Shown: positions 26,762-36,275 of the stretch, one piece after another
Layout: each line of letters starts with the position of its first letter
Position numbering within the stretch: the first letter of the stretch is position 1
DNA from: Fructobacillus pseudoficulneus
GTDB taxonomy: Bacteria; Bacillota; Bacilli; Lactobacillales; Lactobacillaceae
Length of the DNA stretch: 64,000 nt
Assembly (NCBI RefSeq): GCF_900108455.1
Contig: NZ_FNWS01000003.1
Location: forward strand, 62,001 to 126,000
Reading direction: 5' to 3'
The notes under the pieces: model-generated
What the model was told of the DNA's origin: nothing
The model's input: the letters and a program-made list of their open reading frames with translations, nothing else
Databases searched by the model: none
Translations under genes and position numbers: made by a program

Positions 26762-27161
26762 ATGATTTGAGTATCTTGAATCATACAAACGGACTGGACT
26801 ATCCAATGACACCATTCGTTATTATGAGCGAACCGGATTGATTATACCGGCAGCACGTAAAGAAAACCAATTGCGCGATTTCAATGAACGAAATCTCAAC
26901 CAATTAAATTTTGTCAAAACGATGCGCACTGCAGGCATGTCAGTTGAACGATTACATGAATATGTAAAGATGGCCTTTGACGATGATGATAAAACAATTC
27001 CAGCGCGGACCACATTGTTAAGAGAACAAGCGAACGAAATGCAAGAACGGATTAATAAAATGCAAGCCGCTCATGACCATCTGCTGTATAAAATCGATAA
27101 TTATAACAGTCATATGCTAAATGCGGAAAAACGTTTAAATCAGCAAGAAGGTGAGAACTAA
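26762..27161 (+). pseudogene. MerR-family regulator with disrupted start
   Basis: The frame encoding SYKRTGLSNDTIRYYERTGL, the MerR DNA-binding helix-turn-helix, followed by a coiled-coil dimer region to a TAA at 27159, would give about 132 aa, normal for the AdhR-like group. But the only ATG in the right place (26762) is one base out of frame and there is no in-frame ATG, GTG or TTG until a TTG at 26838, which lies past the DNA-binding domain. One extra base after the ATG would explain it. Promoter dyad upstream and 1-nt overlap with the following SDR gene suggest it controls that operon. Decay and sequencing error are both possible. Confidence 0.7.
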
Positions 27162-27793
27162 TGAATATTTTAATTTTAGGAGCAGCTGGACAGATTGCCA
27201 GCCAATTAACTGAACGTTTGTTAAAAGAAAGTAACAAACATCTAACCTTGTATGCCCGTAATGCGCATACACGTTTGAATCAGTACACCAACAATGACCG
27301 TGTGCAAATAATTGACGGTGACTTTACCGACGAGGCACTGCTTGAACGGGTAATGCCTGGACAAGATGCCGTTTTTGTTGATTCTGACCATGACACAAAT
27401 TCCATCATCACGGCGATGAAAGTAACCGGTACTAAACGAATCATCATTGCCGGTGTACTGGGCGTTTATGGCGAAGTCGGCGGTAAATTTGGTCAATGGG
27501 ATCGCTCAATGATTGGCGATGTTTCGACTCAGCGACGCAACAATCTTAAAAATATTGAACAATCTGGGCTGGACTATACCTATATGCGGATGACTTGGTT
27601 ATATAATCAACCGGGTAATATCTCCTATGCTACGACACAAAAGGGCGAACCTTTTATCGGGGCTCAAATTACTCGGCAAGCCATTGTTCAGTATGTACTG
27701 GATTTGCTAGCTCATCCAGACCGTGATATCAAAGCTAGTGTTGGCCTTTACGAACCAGGTAGTGAAACGATGGATAAGCCTAGCTTCTATTAA
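27161..27793 (+). CDS. NAD(P)-binding Rossmann protein (atypical SDR/NmrA-like)
   Basis: 210 aa with the N-terminal dinucleotide motif ILILGAAGQIASQLTERLL and a typical atypical-SDR layout (TYMRMTWLYNQPGN, C-terminal KPSFY). Close to YwnB-like proteins of stress-responsive operons in lactic acid bacteria. Its ATG overlaps the MerR stop (TAATG), so the pair is one operon under the MerR-type promoter. Substrate not known; redox or aldehyde stress is an inference from the operator resemblance. Confidence 0.85.
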   Translation: MNILILGAAGQIASQLTERLLKESNKHLTLYARNAHTRLNQYTNNDRVQIIDGDFTDEALLERVMPGQDAVFVDSDHDTNSIITAMKVTGTKRIIIAGVLGVYGEVGGKFGQWDRSMIGDVSTQRRNNLKNIEQSGLDYTYMRMTWLYNQPGNISYATTQKGEPFIGAQITRQAIVQYVLDLLAHPDRDIKASVGLYEPGSETMDKPSFY

Positions 27794-28242
27794 CTTTAAA
27801 ATAGTACGGAAAATAGGTAAGATCTCTTTTGCCAATTTCTTAATGTTATTAATATAAGGCTTTATATATTTAGCAGGATTCTTCATGTAAATGACCTGTT
27901 CGGAGAGAGTTCTCGGTGAACTTATTCCTGCTGAAAAACAACTAATTTAGGTGAATTAAATGGCCCAGATGACCATTAGGTTATCACAAATGATTATTAT
28001 TGATTGGTAAAAAATGGGCTTAATATCATGAATTAAATTTTATTGGCTATAGCTAGCGCTATTGCTGAATTGTTAGATATGGTAAGATAAGTGCCTAAAC
28101 AAATTTTAGCTGTCGCCACTGTTGTCGATCCCGCTCTGATAGATAGTAGGTATTTTTATTATTAACTATTACGTTTGCTGCTTTATTAGACGGGAATCTT
28201 TGGCATTATAGTAGCGTTTTCGTTCCGGAGATGATTCTTAGT
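27794..28242. other. 449-bp AT-rich gap without a supported gene
   Basis: No ORF here has a convincing start and length. Short coding-like scraps (a 16-codon ORF at 27960; frames broken by stops around 28040-28160) may be gene debris. An AGCAGGA (27872-27878) / TCCTGCT (27926-27932) pair encloses a GTTC/GAAC stem, a possible folded element. Confidence 0.4.
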
Positions 28243-28845
28243 ATGGATGATATTATAAAAATACAAAAAAAATTTGCCGTTAAGGCTCAAAAAAATAAAA
28301 AATGGCAGTTCGTCGTAATGATTAGTTTTATTGTTTACGTTACTTGCGTGGCTATTATCTATACTGTTTCCCGCGACAATACTATTTATAGTACTATAAT
28401 ATTCTCTTGCCTAGTTTTTTTGATGGCTATGACCATACTGCTGCTGTTTTGGCTAAAGTACTATAATCACATTGCTCAATCAATTAAAACAGCCTGCAAC
28501 AATTCAGCCGAAAATTTATATCGTTCTGACAAAGAATACGAGTTTTTCCAACGATTACTCAAACCACAAAAAAATAAAAAATTTCCTTTTTTGTCCAGAA
28601 TAAAAAAAACTTATTTGATATGGGGACTTATTGAAACAAACGAATTTTATCGTATTGCTTTTGTTGAATGGTCAAAGCCGAATAGACTATTTGTCTTAAA
28701 CTTAAGTAAGCAAGATGTTGAAAAAAGTTCAGCATACGAAGAAATAATAAATCTGTTTCGACAAATTAAACGAAGAGTTGGTATCAATAATTCCCCTTTA
28801 TATCGATGGGCGTATTCTTCCCTTTTATTTTATATCAAAAATTGA
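28243..28845 (+). CDS. two-helix membrane protein of unknown function
   Basis: 200 aa from the ATG after CCGGAG (an overlapping ATG four codons upstream is less well spaced). Lys-rich N-terminus, two membrane helices (FVVMISFIVYVTCVAIIYTV and TIIFSCLVFLMAMTILLLFW), then a basic cytoplasmic domain of about 120 residues. Composition is clearly more AT-rich than neighbours, with many AAA and ATA codons. It sits alone beside an IS remnant, which suggests horizontal acquisition. I recognise no family. Confidence 0.55.
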   Translation: MDDIIKIQKKFAVKAQKNKKWQFVVMISFIVYVTCVAIIYTVSRDNTIYSTIIFSCLVFLMAMTILLLFWLKYYNHIAQSIKTACNNSAENLYRSDKEYEFFQRLLKPQKNKKFPFLSRIKKTYLIWGLIETNEFYRIAFVEWSKPNRLFVLNLSKQDVEKSSAYEEIINLFRQIKRRVGINNSPLYRWAYSSLLFYIKN

Positions 28846-28899
28846 GATCTGTTCGTTATAATGTACTTTAGTCAAAGTAGAAAACTATCCCTAAAATGA

Positions 28900-29040
28900 T
28901 ATGAACCCGAAAATTGGGACAGGTCATTGAACGGTCTTGAGGACTGGCACCCGATATTCAATCGGTGTCAGTCCTTTTTTTGCTCTTAATTTGTTTGGCA
29001 TTGTAATAGTGAAAAATCTGTTTAATCCGCTAAAGTGTAT
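28900..29040 (-). mobile_element. remnant of an IS3-family element (transposase C-terminus and one end)
   Basis: The minus strand encodes FHYYNAKQIKSK and then, after a frame change in a seven-T run, KKGLTPIEYRVPVLKTVQ-stop, the typical C-terminus of an IS3-family OrfB integrase. Just beyond the stop is a candidate terminal inverted repeat, TGAACCCGAAAATTGGGACA on the plus strand (28902-28921). The rest of the element is missing, so it is inactive. Confidence 0.75.
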
Positions 29041-29128
29041 TGTTGAGTCCCTTTCCCCACAAAAAATATGACAGAACAAAAGAATTATAGTAACTACTAA
29101 CATTGGATCAAAAAAAATAGAAATCGGA

Positions 29129-29422
29129 CTAATTATTAGTTGATTTTATCTTATGAACAGAATTGGTTACACCAGTTGCAATAATTAGAATACCCATTAC
29201 CAATGAATTTTTGGGATTAACATCAGAAACAATACCGTTTATGATTATCCATAATCCAATGCTAGTCTGCATTGTAAAAATCCAAATATAATATTTTCTA
29301 TTTTTAAACTTCACATCTAATATAAAAAATACGATGGTTAGTAAAACCAATAGCAAAGGGAACATCTTATATTTTTTCCTTTTTCTTCTAATTTCTGCCT
29401 CTAATTCCTTCCACAATAACAA
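29129..29422 (-). CDS. small three-helix membrane protein of unknown function
   Basis: Up to 97 aa from a TTG, or 78 aa from an internal ATG with a better AAAAGGAAAAA site. Basic N-terminus (EIRRKRKKYK) and three hydrophobic segments (FPLLLVLLTIVFFIL, YYIWIFTMQTSIGLWIII, SLVMGILIIATGV). AT-rich like its neighbour across the IS remnant. Its size and charge resemble bacteriocin-immunity-type proteins in a general way only; no family recognised. Confidence 0.45.
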   Translation of the reverse strand: MLLWKELEAEIRRKRKKYKMFPLLLVLLTIVFFILDVKFKNRKYYIWIFTMQTSIGLWIIINGIVSDVNPKNSLVMGILIIATGVTNSVHKIKSTNN

Positions 29423-29482
29423 AAAAAGATTATCCTTGTAAACAATACCTCATAACAAAATATAAAAATAATCATTTTTAAC

Positions 29483-29520
29483 AAAAAAAGCTTACGATTT
29501 TATACATCGTAAGCTTTTTT
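29483..29520. terminator. bidirectional-type terminator downstream of ssrA
   Basis: AAAAAAAGCTTACGAT, 7-nt loop, ATCGTAAGCTTTTTT. On the minus strand it lies 85 nt after the tmRNA 3' end. A small GCCTGC-tatt-GCAGGC hairpin (29584-29599) lies between. Confidence 0.8.
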
Positions 29521-29604
29521 GTCACTTGTCAGCGATTTCCCTTGGTACTAAAGTGGTACTTTTATCAGTTTTTAACCGCTAATGCCTGCTATTGCAGGCC
29601 TAAA

Positions 29605-29959
29605 TGGATCTGAGGGGAGTCGAACCCCTGTCCAAACCGCCCGCCACACTAGCGTCTACATTCATAGGGCAATGATTATTACCACAGCCAAAGCAGTCAT
29701 TGTCCAGAACTTGACTTTGACTGGGAACCTAATTGATTTAAAAATAGTCGCGCAGGCATCGTCACTATTTCGATCTGACCATTTATTAAGACAAAACCAC
29801 CATGTCAGCCTAACGGCTTTGCCTACGAATCACTGGTTTTTAGGCAGCGACTGCGTAAGAGTTATTGTTTTTTGCAGTTAAATGTCTGCCCGCTTAACGC
29901 CCGGACGGCGGAATGCAGCTAATGCTCGTAACAGCCTGTCGAATTCCATAAACAGACCC
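29605..29959 (-). ncRNA. ssrA: transfer-messenger RNA (tmRNA)
   Basis: About 355 nt. The 5' end GGGTCTGTTTATGGAATTCGAC and 3' end CAGGGGTTCGACTCCCCTC then AGATCCA form the alanine-tRNA-like domain; GGGTCTG pairs with CAGATCC (one G-U). CCA is not encoded. The resume codon and tag reading frame (29840-29875) give (A)KNNNSYAVAA-stop, a proteolysis tag of the expected length and ending. It rescues stalled ribosomes. A TATAAT lies about 35 nt upstream on the minus strand. Confidence 0.95.
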
Positions 29960-30038
29960 AAAATAAAAATCGAGGAACACTTTCCCCGACTTCTATTATA
30001 ACAAATTATCTTCCAAATTCGTCTCGCCCTATCAGCGA

Positions 30039-32421
30039 TTATTGACGATTCTTCTTTTCGCGCCACAAATCAATGACACCCAACGTTACGATAGCTAGAA
30101 CGCCAGCAACAATGTATGAGAAGATTGGCGACTTAACGACCTGTGCAGCTGTCGTTGGCAACATCACCTTGCTCTTTGCCTTTACCGGCGTATCATCATA
30201 CTTGCTTACACGATTTGTACTATTTGCAGTATTTGCGGTATTCGCAGTATTAGTGTTCGTACTTGTTGTACCATTACTTGCACCACCATTAGTACCATTG
30301 TTTTGGTTGGTTGGTGTTGTAGCGGCTGGCTTAGGAGCCAAAACTGTTACCAGAACTCGCTTAGTGATTGGTTGATGATTCATATCATCAAACGAATACT
30401 CGACAACATATTGCCCAGGGCGTGATGTATCAACATCGCCCGTCTCAGTAACCATTGATTTGTCTACTGGAGAGCCATCAACATTCTTAGCGGAAACGAA
30501 ATTATCATACTTATTCCACTTATCACCCTGGTTAATGGTTGTGCTATTGGCATTAATCACACTTTGACTACCAACCACCTGAATGTTTGATGTTCCATGA
30601 ACCGTTTGTCCTTGATCTTGATACGTATAATCGACCTTATAAGTACCAATCTTATTGGTATCAACGGTACCTGCATAGGTCACAGACTTTGGATCAACTT
30701 TTTGACCTAGTGAATTCGTGACGGAAGTAATTTCTTTATATGGATCCCATGGGTGACCAATTGTAATAACATCATTTTTAACATTCAACGTAGTTTCATT
30801 ATTAACCACAGTAATGGTAGCTGTTTCAGACTTGACGTTGCCACTTGGATCAGTATAAGTGTAGGTAACAGGAATAAGCACCCGGCTTTGTCGTGTCAAC
30901 TGTTCCAGACACTTGAACATTACTCATATTGAGACCGTTACCATTCTCATCTGTTCCACTAACATTATCAGCCGGATTCCATTTCGAATTGACCAATAAA
31001 GTACTATTACTTGTTGATAGTGATGCTTGACTAGCTACCACATGAACTGTTGCCGTCTTGGTAATCGTATTACCAGCAGAGTCCTTGTAACTATAAGTTA
31101 CCGGATAGTCCCCAGGCGTTTTCGGATCAACATTGCCACTCACCGTGAGACCATTGCTGTTAACATTAACCTGATTACCATTCTGATCGTAGCCACTCAA
31201 GAAGTTATCGGACTTTTGCCATTTTGCATTTGGTCCAGCTACAATTGTACTGTCCTGCACATTCAACAAGCTCTGACCAGTATTACGGTTGTAAACAATG
31301 TTGTACTCCGTTTGACCTGAATCTTGGTTCACCGTTTCGGCGGCATAAGACGTGGTTTGGCCAGATTGAAGATTATAACCAGAGATTGCTGGCGCATTAA
31401 CCTGATCAAACTGGTCACTACCAGTTTGGCTAGCTAGATACCAATCCGTGTAGGTAGGTTGACCATTCACTAAGGTTCCCTGCCGACGATAGATAGCTGA
31501 TTGAACCGTTGATGGCGCAATTTTATTGCCATTCTGGTCGACGTAATTAACCGTCCGCGAAACCGTATTATTCTGTGCAGGATCAAAAGTGAAATCGTTA
31601 ATCCGAACAGTCTGAAGGTTACTAAATGCACCTGTTGAAGCACCAATCGATAGAGCCAATGGATCTTTAAAATCAGTAACTGGAATCGTAATATTCGCAT
31701 CCAAATAAGACATCGTCATGTGACCATTGCCATCATATGATAGCGTAAAGGGTACATCTTTCCCGCTCACTTTTGTTGGCTCAATGTCATAGGGTTGTCC
31801 TGAATAACGGAACGGATCATCAGGATACGTCTGATCAACATCACTATTGAATCCAGCCAAGTAAGGATAGCTCCCCCCTTGTGGTCGAACATCGTGATGA
31901 TCCCCATTGTTCAGCACCCAAGTATCAAAAACGAATCCAGTTGATGTTGGAAGACCTTTAACACTAATCCCTCCGGGATCATAACCAATCGCACCAACAG
32001 GTCCGTGATGGAAGGCAATCCCAATTCCATCGGCACCGCCACCACCATCAAGTTTAGTCCCAATATTAATGGTGCCGTGCAAAACAAAAGCATCGTTAGC
32101 GTTAATCTTGGTCTTTAGCGTCACATTTCCGTCTTCGCCAGTTCCATCAGTGGTTAAAGTAGTTAAATTATTTGATGAATCATAAGTGGCAGTACCCGCC
32201 AACTTAAAGTACTGCAAAAAGTTTGACTGATCAACCGTTACCTTTAAATTGTCATCCGTAACGCTTTGTGAACTATTTGTACTTTGACTGGCATTAGTTT
32301 GTGAATCTGCATGAACCACATTTTGCTGCATGCCGGCCACCGCAAAAATAGCCGTCGCAGCCAAAGCCGTTACCCAAATCTTCTTTGCTTTGTATAGTTT
32401 GTAAGTTACTTGCATCCTCAT
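30039..32421 (-). pseudogene. sortase-anchored lectin/Ig-like adhesin, frameshifted
   Basis: Two frames join into one protein of about 793 aa if one extra base (A on the plus strand at about 30873-30874, within KPGAYPVTYTYTD) is removed. Order: KxYKxGKxW-like signal peptide (YKLYKAKKIW), an L-type lectin domain (GGGGADGIGIAFHHGP, TGFVFDTW), a MucBP-like linker, four Ig-like repeats each ending in the pattern G.V....PG.Y.V.Y.Y, an Asn/Thr stalk, and a cell-wall sorting signal MLPTTA with helix and basic tail REKKNRQ. Ribosome site GAGAGGATT. As sequenced, the wall-bound form would not be made. Likely binds glycans or host surfaces. Confidence 0.85.
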
Positions 32422-32594
32422 AAAAATTAATCCTCTCAAGTTTTAGTCATTCTTATCTAAAACTTCTTCACTGTCATTTTATTCTAAAGTTTCAATTATG
32501 TCAATAGCATGTCTCGAAAAAGACTCTTTTATTTCATTTGTAAAATTAAGAAGAACTAGACTTTATGATTTTTTGACAAATCGATTAAAAGCAA

Positions 32595-32626
32595 CAAAAA
32601 AAGGATAAACATCTCTGTTTATCCTT
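32595..32626 (-). terminator. terminator of the fab-acc operon
   Basis: On the minus strand AAGGATAAACA, GAGA loop, TGTTTATCCTT followed by seven T, just after accA. Confidence 0.9.
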
Positions 32627-32639
32627 AAAGCAAAATCAA

Positions 32640-33437
32640 TTAAAACTTACGGAAACGGTTGCGACGTTGTGCAATCAGTTCATCGTCTGACAATTCGCTC
32701 AATTCTTGGATTTCGTCACTCAACTTATTCTTCATGCCGTTAAAAATCTTCGCATGGTTATGACCTTCAGGAATCACCAAGTCGATGACTTCCTTCTTCA
32801 TCAAATCCGCAGCAGTTAGGCCCATGATACCAGCGGCCTCATTTGACCGCTTGGAATCCTTCCACAGGATTGAAGCAAAGCCTTCTGGTGAAAGAATTGA
32901 ATAAGTTGCGTTCTCAAACATCCAAACTTGGTCTGCGGTGGCCAATGCCAAAGCACCACCCGATCCACCTTCACCATAAATGATTGAAATGATTGGAACA
33001 GGCAACTTCATTGACTTCAAAATTGATTGCGCAATCGCTTCCCCTTGGCCCAAGGCCTCGGCATCCTTCCCTGGGAAGGCCCCTGGTGTATTCACAAAGG
33101 TAACGATTGGCCGGTGAAACTTAGCTGCTTGTTCCATCAGACGTTGCGCCTTACGATAACCCCAAGGCTGTGGTGAACCATTACGCTTTGACAACTTATC
33201 GTTGATATCGGTTCCCTTGTCAATGGCAATCACCGTGACGGGTTGCCCCTTCAAACGGGCCAAGCCACCAATGACGGATTTGTCATCACCATACAAACGA
33301 TCACCGTGCAATTCAATAAAGTCATCGAAAATACCATTGATGAGTTCGCGAGCCATAAAGCGGTCTTCACGTGACTTTTTCACCACTTCAGCGGGGTCGA
33401 TGTCTTTTTTAAACAATGTTTTGATAAATTCGAACAT
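32640..33437 (-). CDS. accA: acetyl-CoA carboxylase carboxyltransferase subunit alpha
   Basis: 265 aa. With AccD it transfers the carboxyl group from biotin to acetyl-CoA to make malonyl-CoA. Crotonase-fold motifs include DKGTDINDKLSKRNGSPQPWGYRKAQRLM, TPGAFPGKDAE and YGEGGSGGALALA (oxyanion glycine region). Shorter than the E. coli protein, as usual for Lactobacillales. Last gene of the operon; its ATG overlaps the accD stop by 1 nt. Confidence 0.96.
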   Translation of the reverse strand: MFEFIKTLFKKDIDPAEVVKKSREDRFMARELINGIFDDFIELHGDRLYGDDKSVIGGLARLKGQPVTVIAIDKGTDINDKLSKRNGSPQPWGYRKAQRLMEQAAKFHRPIVTFVNTPGAFPGKDAEALGQGEAIAQSILKSMKLPVPIISIIYGEGGSGGALALATADQVWMFENATYSILSPEGFASILWKDSKRSNEAAGIMGLTAADLMKKEVIDLVIPEGHNHAKIFNGMKNKLSDEIQELSELSDDELIAQRRNRFRKF

Positions 33438-34279
33438 TATTCAGCCTCCTGTTGGTGCATGCCGACAATCGCAGCAATCATACCAGCCATGTCTTGACGA
33501 GGCACAATCTTATCTACAAAGCCGTTTTCCAACAGCGTTTCAACGCGCTGGAAATCCTTTGGCAACTTTTCATGAATGGTTGATTCAATCACACGCGCCC
33601 CAGCAAAGCCGACTAAGGCATGTGGTTCAGCCAATGTCACATCACCCTGCATCGCAAATGAGGCGGTCACACCACCAGTAGTTGGATCAGTCAAAACAAC
33701 GAGGTAGAGCAGCCCTGCTTCTTGATGAGCCGCGACAGCCGCCGATACCTTGGCCATCTGCATCAAAGAATTAATTCCTTCTTGCATTCGGGCACCACCG
33801 GAAGCCGTGAACATCACAACTGGCAACCGGTTGGCGGTCGCATATTCAAAGAGGCGGGTAATCTTTTCACCGGTCATTGAACCAAGTGAGGCCATCATAA
33901 AGTAGGCATCCATGATACCCAAGGCAACCTTTTCACCTTCGATTGTGGCCGTTCCAGTCAAAACTGATTCATTCATCTCAGTTTGCTTCTTGGCCCGGGC
34001 CAACTTTTCCTCATAACCAGGAAAATCAGAATGGTCAATGGTTAACTCTTCGTTCATTTCAACAAAGTCGTCTGTCAACAAGGCCACGCGTTCGTGCGCC
34101 TGCAAACGGAAACCATAATTACAGTTCGGGCAAACACGGTATGCGCCCAACTCTTTGTTATAAATTTGCGTGCCACAGTAAGGGCAGGCCAAAAACAAGC
34201 CGTCAGGAATCCGATCTTTAATTGCATCGGTTACCTTAATTTTGTTTTGTTCAGGTTTTTTTGAACTAAATAAATCCAT
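33437..34279 (-). CDS. accD: acetyl-CoA carboxylase carboxyltransferase subunit beta
   Basis: 280 aa partner of AccA. The N-terminal zinc ribbon is intact (CPYCGTQIYNKELGAYRVCPNC), followed by the carboxyltransferase core with TASGGARMQEG and TDPTTGGVTASFA. Sits about 100 nt after accC, across a small hairpin-bearing gap, and is coupled to accA. Confidence 0.96.
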   Translation of the reverse strand: MDLFSSKKPEQNKIKVTDAIKDRIPDGLFLACPYCGTQIYNKELGAYRVCPNCNYGFRLQAHERVALLTDDFVEMNEELTIDHSDFPGYEEKLARAKKQTEMNESVLTGTATIEGEKVALGIMDAYFMMASLGSMTGEKITRLFEYATANRLPVVMFTASGGARMQEGINSLMQMAKVSAAVAAHQEAGLLYLVVLTDPTTGGVTASFAMQGDVTLAEPHALVGFAGARVIESTIHEKLPKDFQRVETLLENGFVDKIVPRQDMAGMIAAIVGMHQQEAE

Positions 34280-34377
34280 AATTATTTTGGGCTATGCCCT
34301 CTCCCCCTCATCACCGTTTGGGTCTAACGTTTCTTAAGCAATTGAAAGCCGCTCAAAGGCGGCTTTCGTCAAGAAAT

Positions 34378-35760
34378 TTATTTGGTAGCCGTTTCAGCCA
34401 TCTTTTCTTCCCACTTTGGCATAAATGTATCTTCAAGATACTTCGTCCCAAAGTTGTCTGTCAAGACATTTTCGTCCAGCAACAATTCTTTTTGGAAAGA
34501 TTGTGATGTTGAAACACCAACCAAGGATGTTTCGTCAACCATTCGTTCCAACTTTGCCAAAGCTTCCGCACGCGTTTCATCGTGCGCAATCAACTTTGCA
34601 ATCATTGAATCATAGAATGGCTGAATAGTGTCCCCATTGTAGAGGGCAGAATCGATACGCACCCCAGGTCCACCAGTTGGCAAGAAGACAAAGTCAACCT
34701 TACCAGCGCTTGGTGCGAAGTTTGCTTCAGGCTTTTCAGCCGTCAAACGCATTTCAACGGCGTGGCCGCTAATCTTCACATCTGATTGCTTTAACTTCAA
34801 TTCTTCACCAGCGGCTACTTCAACTTGCAAACGAACCAAGTCCAAGCCAGTCACCATTTCGGTTACCGGGTGTTCAACTTGAATTCGCGTGTTCATTTCC
34901 ATGAAGTAGAACTTACCTTCTTGGTCTTGCAAGAATTCAATCGTACCAGTGTTTTCGTAGTCAATGGCGTTAACCGCTTTTGTCACGATATCCATCAACT
35001 CTTCACGCATCGTTGGCGTAACAGAAGCAGCAGGTGATTCTTCCATCACCTTTTGGTTACGGCGTTGCAAAGAACAGTTTCGCTCAGGCAAGCAAATCAC
35101 ATTACCAAATTGGTCACGGATAACCTGCATTTCGATGTGACGAACGTCAGTCATCACCTTTTCAATATACATGTGATCATCGCCGTATGACAACTTGGCT
35201 TCGCTTTGAGCGTTGATGAAGTTTTCTGCTAATTCATCTTCTGAATAGACAAAACGCATTCCCTTACCACCACCACCGGCAGCGGCCTTCAACAACAATG
35301 GGAAGCCGGTCTTTCTTGAAACTTCGATGGCTTCATCCACATTGTGAATATAGCCATCTGATCCAGGGATGACGGGCACGCCGGCTTGGGTCATTTCGGC
35401 CCGGGCGTGTTCCTTATTTCCCATCAAATCAATTGTTTCAGGTCGAGGGCCAATCCATTTAATGTTGACATCGCCAACCATTTCCGCGAACAAAGAGTTC
35501 TCTGACAAGAAACCATAACCGGGATGGATTGCTTCGGCACCCGTCAAAAGAGCGGCCGTCACAACGTTTTTCATGTTTAGGTAAGAATCAGCAGGCTTTG
35601 GACCACCGACACAGATGGCTTCGTCTGCTACTTGAACGTGCAAAGAATCCTTGTCGGCAGTTGAGTAAATGGCCACCGTTCCAATGCCCATTTCTTTCAA
35701 CGTCCGGATAATCCGCACGGCGATTTCGCCACGATTGGCTACCAATACTTTTTTAAACAT
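34378..35760 (-). CDS. accC: biotin carboxylase
   Basis: 460 aa ATP-grasp enzyme that carboxylates the biotin on AccB. Starts MFKKVLVANRGEIAVRIIR; shows the glycine-rich ATP loop KAAAGGGGKGMRFV, the catalytic EMNTRIQVEHPVTEM and the biotin-carboxylase C-terminal domain. The ATG is 1 nt after the fabZ stop with GGAG inside the end of fabZ; a start five codons earlier is rejected. Confidence 0.97.
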   Translation of the reverse strand: MFKKVLVANRGEIAVRIIRTLKEMGIGTVAIYSTADKDSLHVQVADEAICVGGPKPADSYLNMKNVVTAALLTGAEAIHPGYGFLSENSLFAEMVGDVNIKWIGPRPETIDLMGNKEHARAEMTQAGVPVIPGSDGYIHNVDEAIEVSRKTGFPLLLKAAAGGGGKGMRFVYSEDELAENFINAQSEAKLSYGDDHMYIEKVMTDVRHIEMQVIRDQFGNVICLPERNCSLQRRNQKVMEESPAASVTPTMREELMDIVTKAVNAIDYENTGTIEFLQDQEGKFYFMEMNTRIQVEHPVTEMVTGLDLVRLQVEVAAGEELKLKQSDVKISGHAVEMRLTAEKPEANFAPSAGKVDFVFLPTGGPGVRIDSALYNGDTIQPFYDSMIAKLIAHDETRAEALAKLERMVDETSLVGVSTSQSFQKELLLDENVLTDNFGTKYLEDTFMPKWEEKMAETATK

Positions 35761-35761
35761 T

Positions 35762-36193
35762 TTAATCTCCAACAATAAAAGTCAATTCAGCAGTTGTTGC
35801 CTTCTTGCCGTTAACCCAGGCAATTCCCTTACCTGAACCAACAGGGCCACGCAAACGGTCCAAAACAACTTCCAAACGCATTTGGTCACCAGGACGAACC
35901 ATTTGACGGTAACGAGCCTTCTTGATTCCACCAAAGTAAGCCGTCTTACCCTTGAATTCTGGCATTGAAAGCAAAGCAACTGCACCAGCTTGAGCCAAAG
36001 CTTCAACTGTCAAAGCCCCTGGGAAAGTTGGGTTACCAGGGAAGTGACCTTGGAAGATTTCTTCGTTGATTGAAACGTTCTTAATGGCAACGCAACGCTC
36101 ACCAGGAACCAATTCTTCAACCGTATCCAACATTAACATTGGGTAACGATGTGGCAAGATTTCTTGAATTTCCTTTGTGTTCAATTGAGTCAT
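35762..36193 (-). CDS. fabZ: 3-hydroxyacyl-[ACP] dehydratase FabZ (second copy)
   Basis: 143 aa hot-dog-fold dehydratase. Active-site His in FQGHFPGNPTFPG and Glu in LTVEALAQAGA are present. It sits between accB and accC, the standard place for the housekeeping FabZ of Lactobacillales; the first gene of the operon is a second dehydratase. Which one, if either, also isomerises for unsaturated fatty acids cannot be read from sequence alone. Confidence 0.93.
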   Translation of the reverse strand: MTQLNTKEIQEILPHRYPMLMLDTVEELVPGERCVAIKNVSINEEIFQGHFPGNPTFPGALTVEALAQAGAVALLSMPEFKGKTAYFGGIKKARYRQMVRPGDQMRLEVVLDRLRGPVGSGKGIAWVNGKKATTAELTFIVGD

Positions 36194-36275
36194 AGCTTTT
36201 CTCCTTTTAGCTGTCTATGTATATCCAAGCCAAGCTTGGACAAGACGACCAGCCGCTTTGCGACTGTCTAATCTT

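Noticed and set aside
28900-29040. Intact insertion sequence
   Set aside because: Only the last about 30 codons of the transposase, frameshifted, and one end are present.
29582-29881. Open frame of about 99 codons on the plus strand
   Set aside because: It lies antisense across the tmRNA gene and has no protein-like features; tmRNA structure explains the sequence.
30039-32421. Two separate surface-protein genes
   Set aside because: The Ig-like repeat spans the junction and one extra base restores a single frame, so it is one frameshifted gene.
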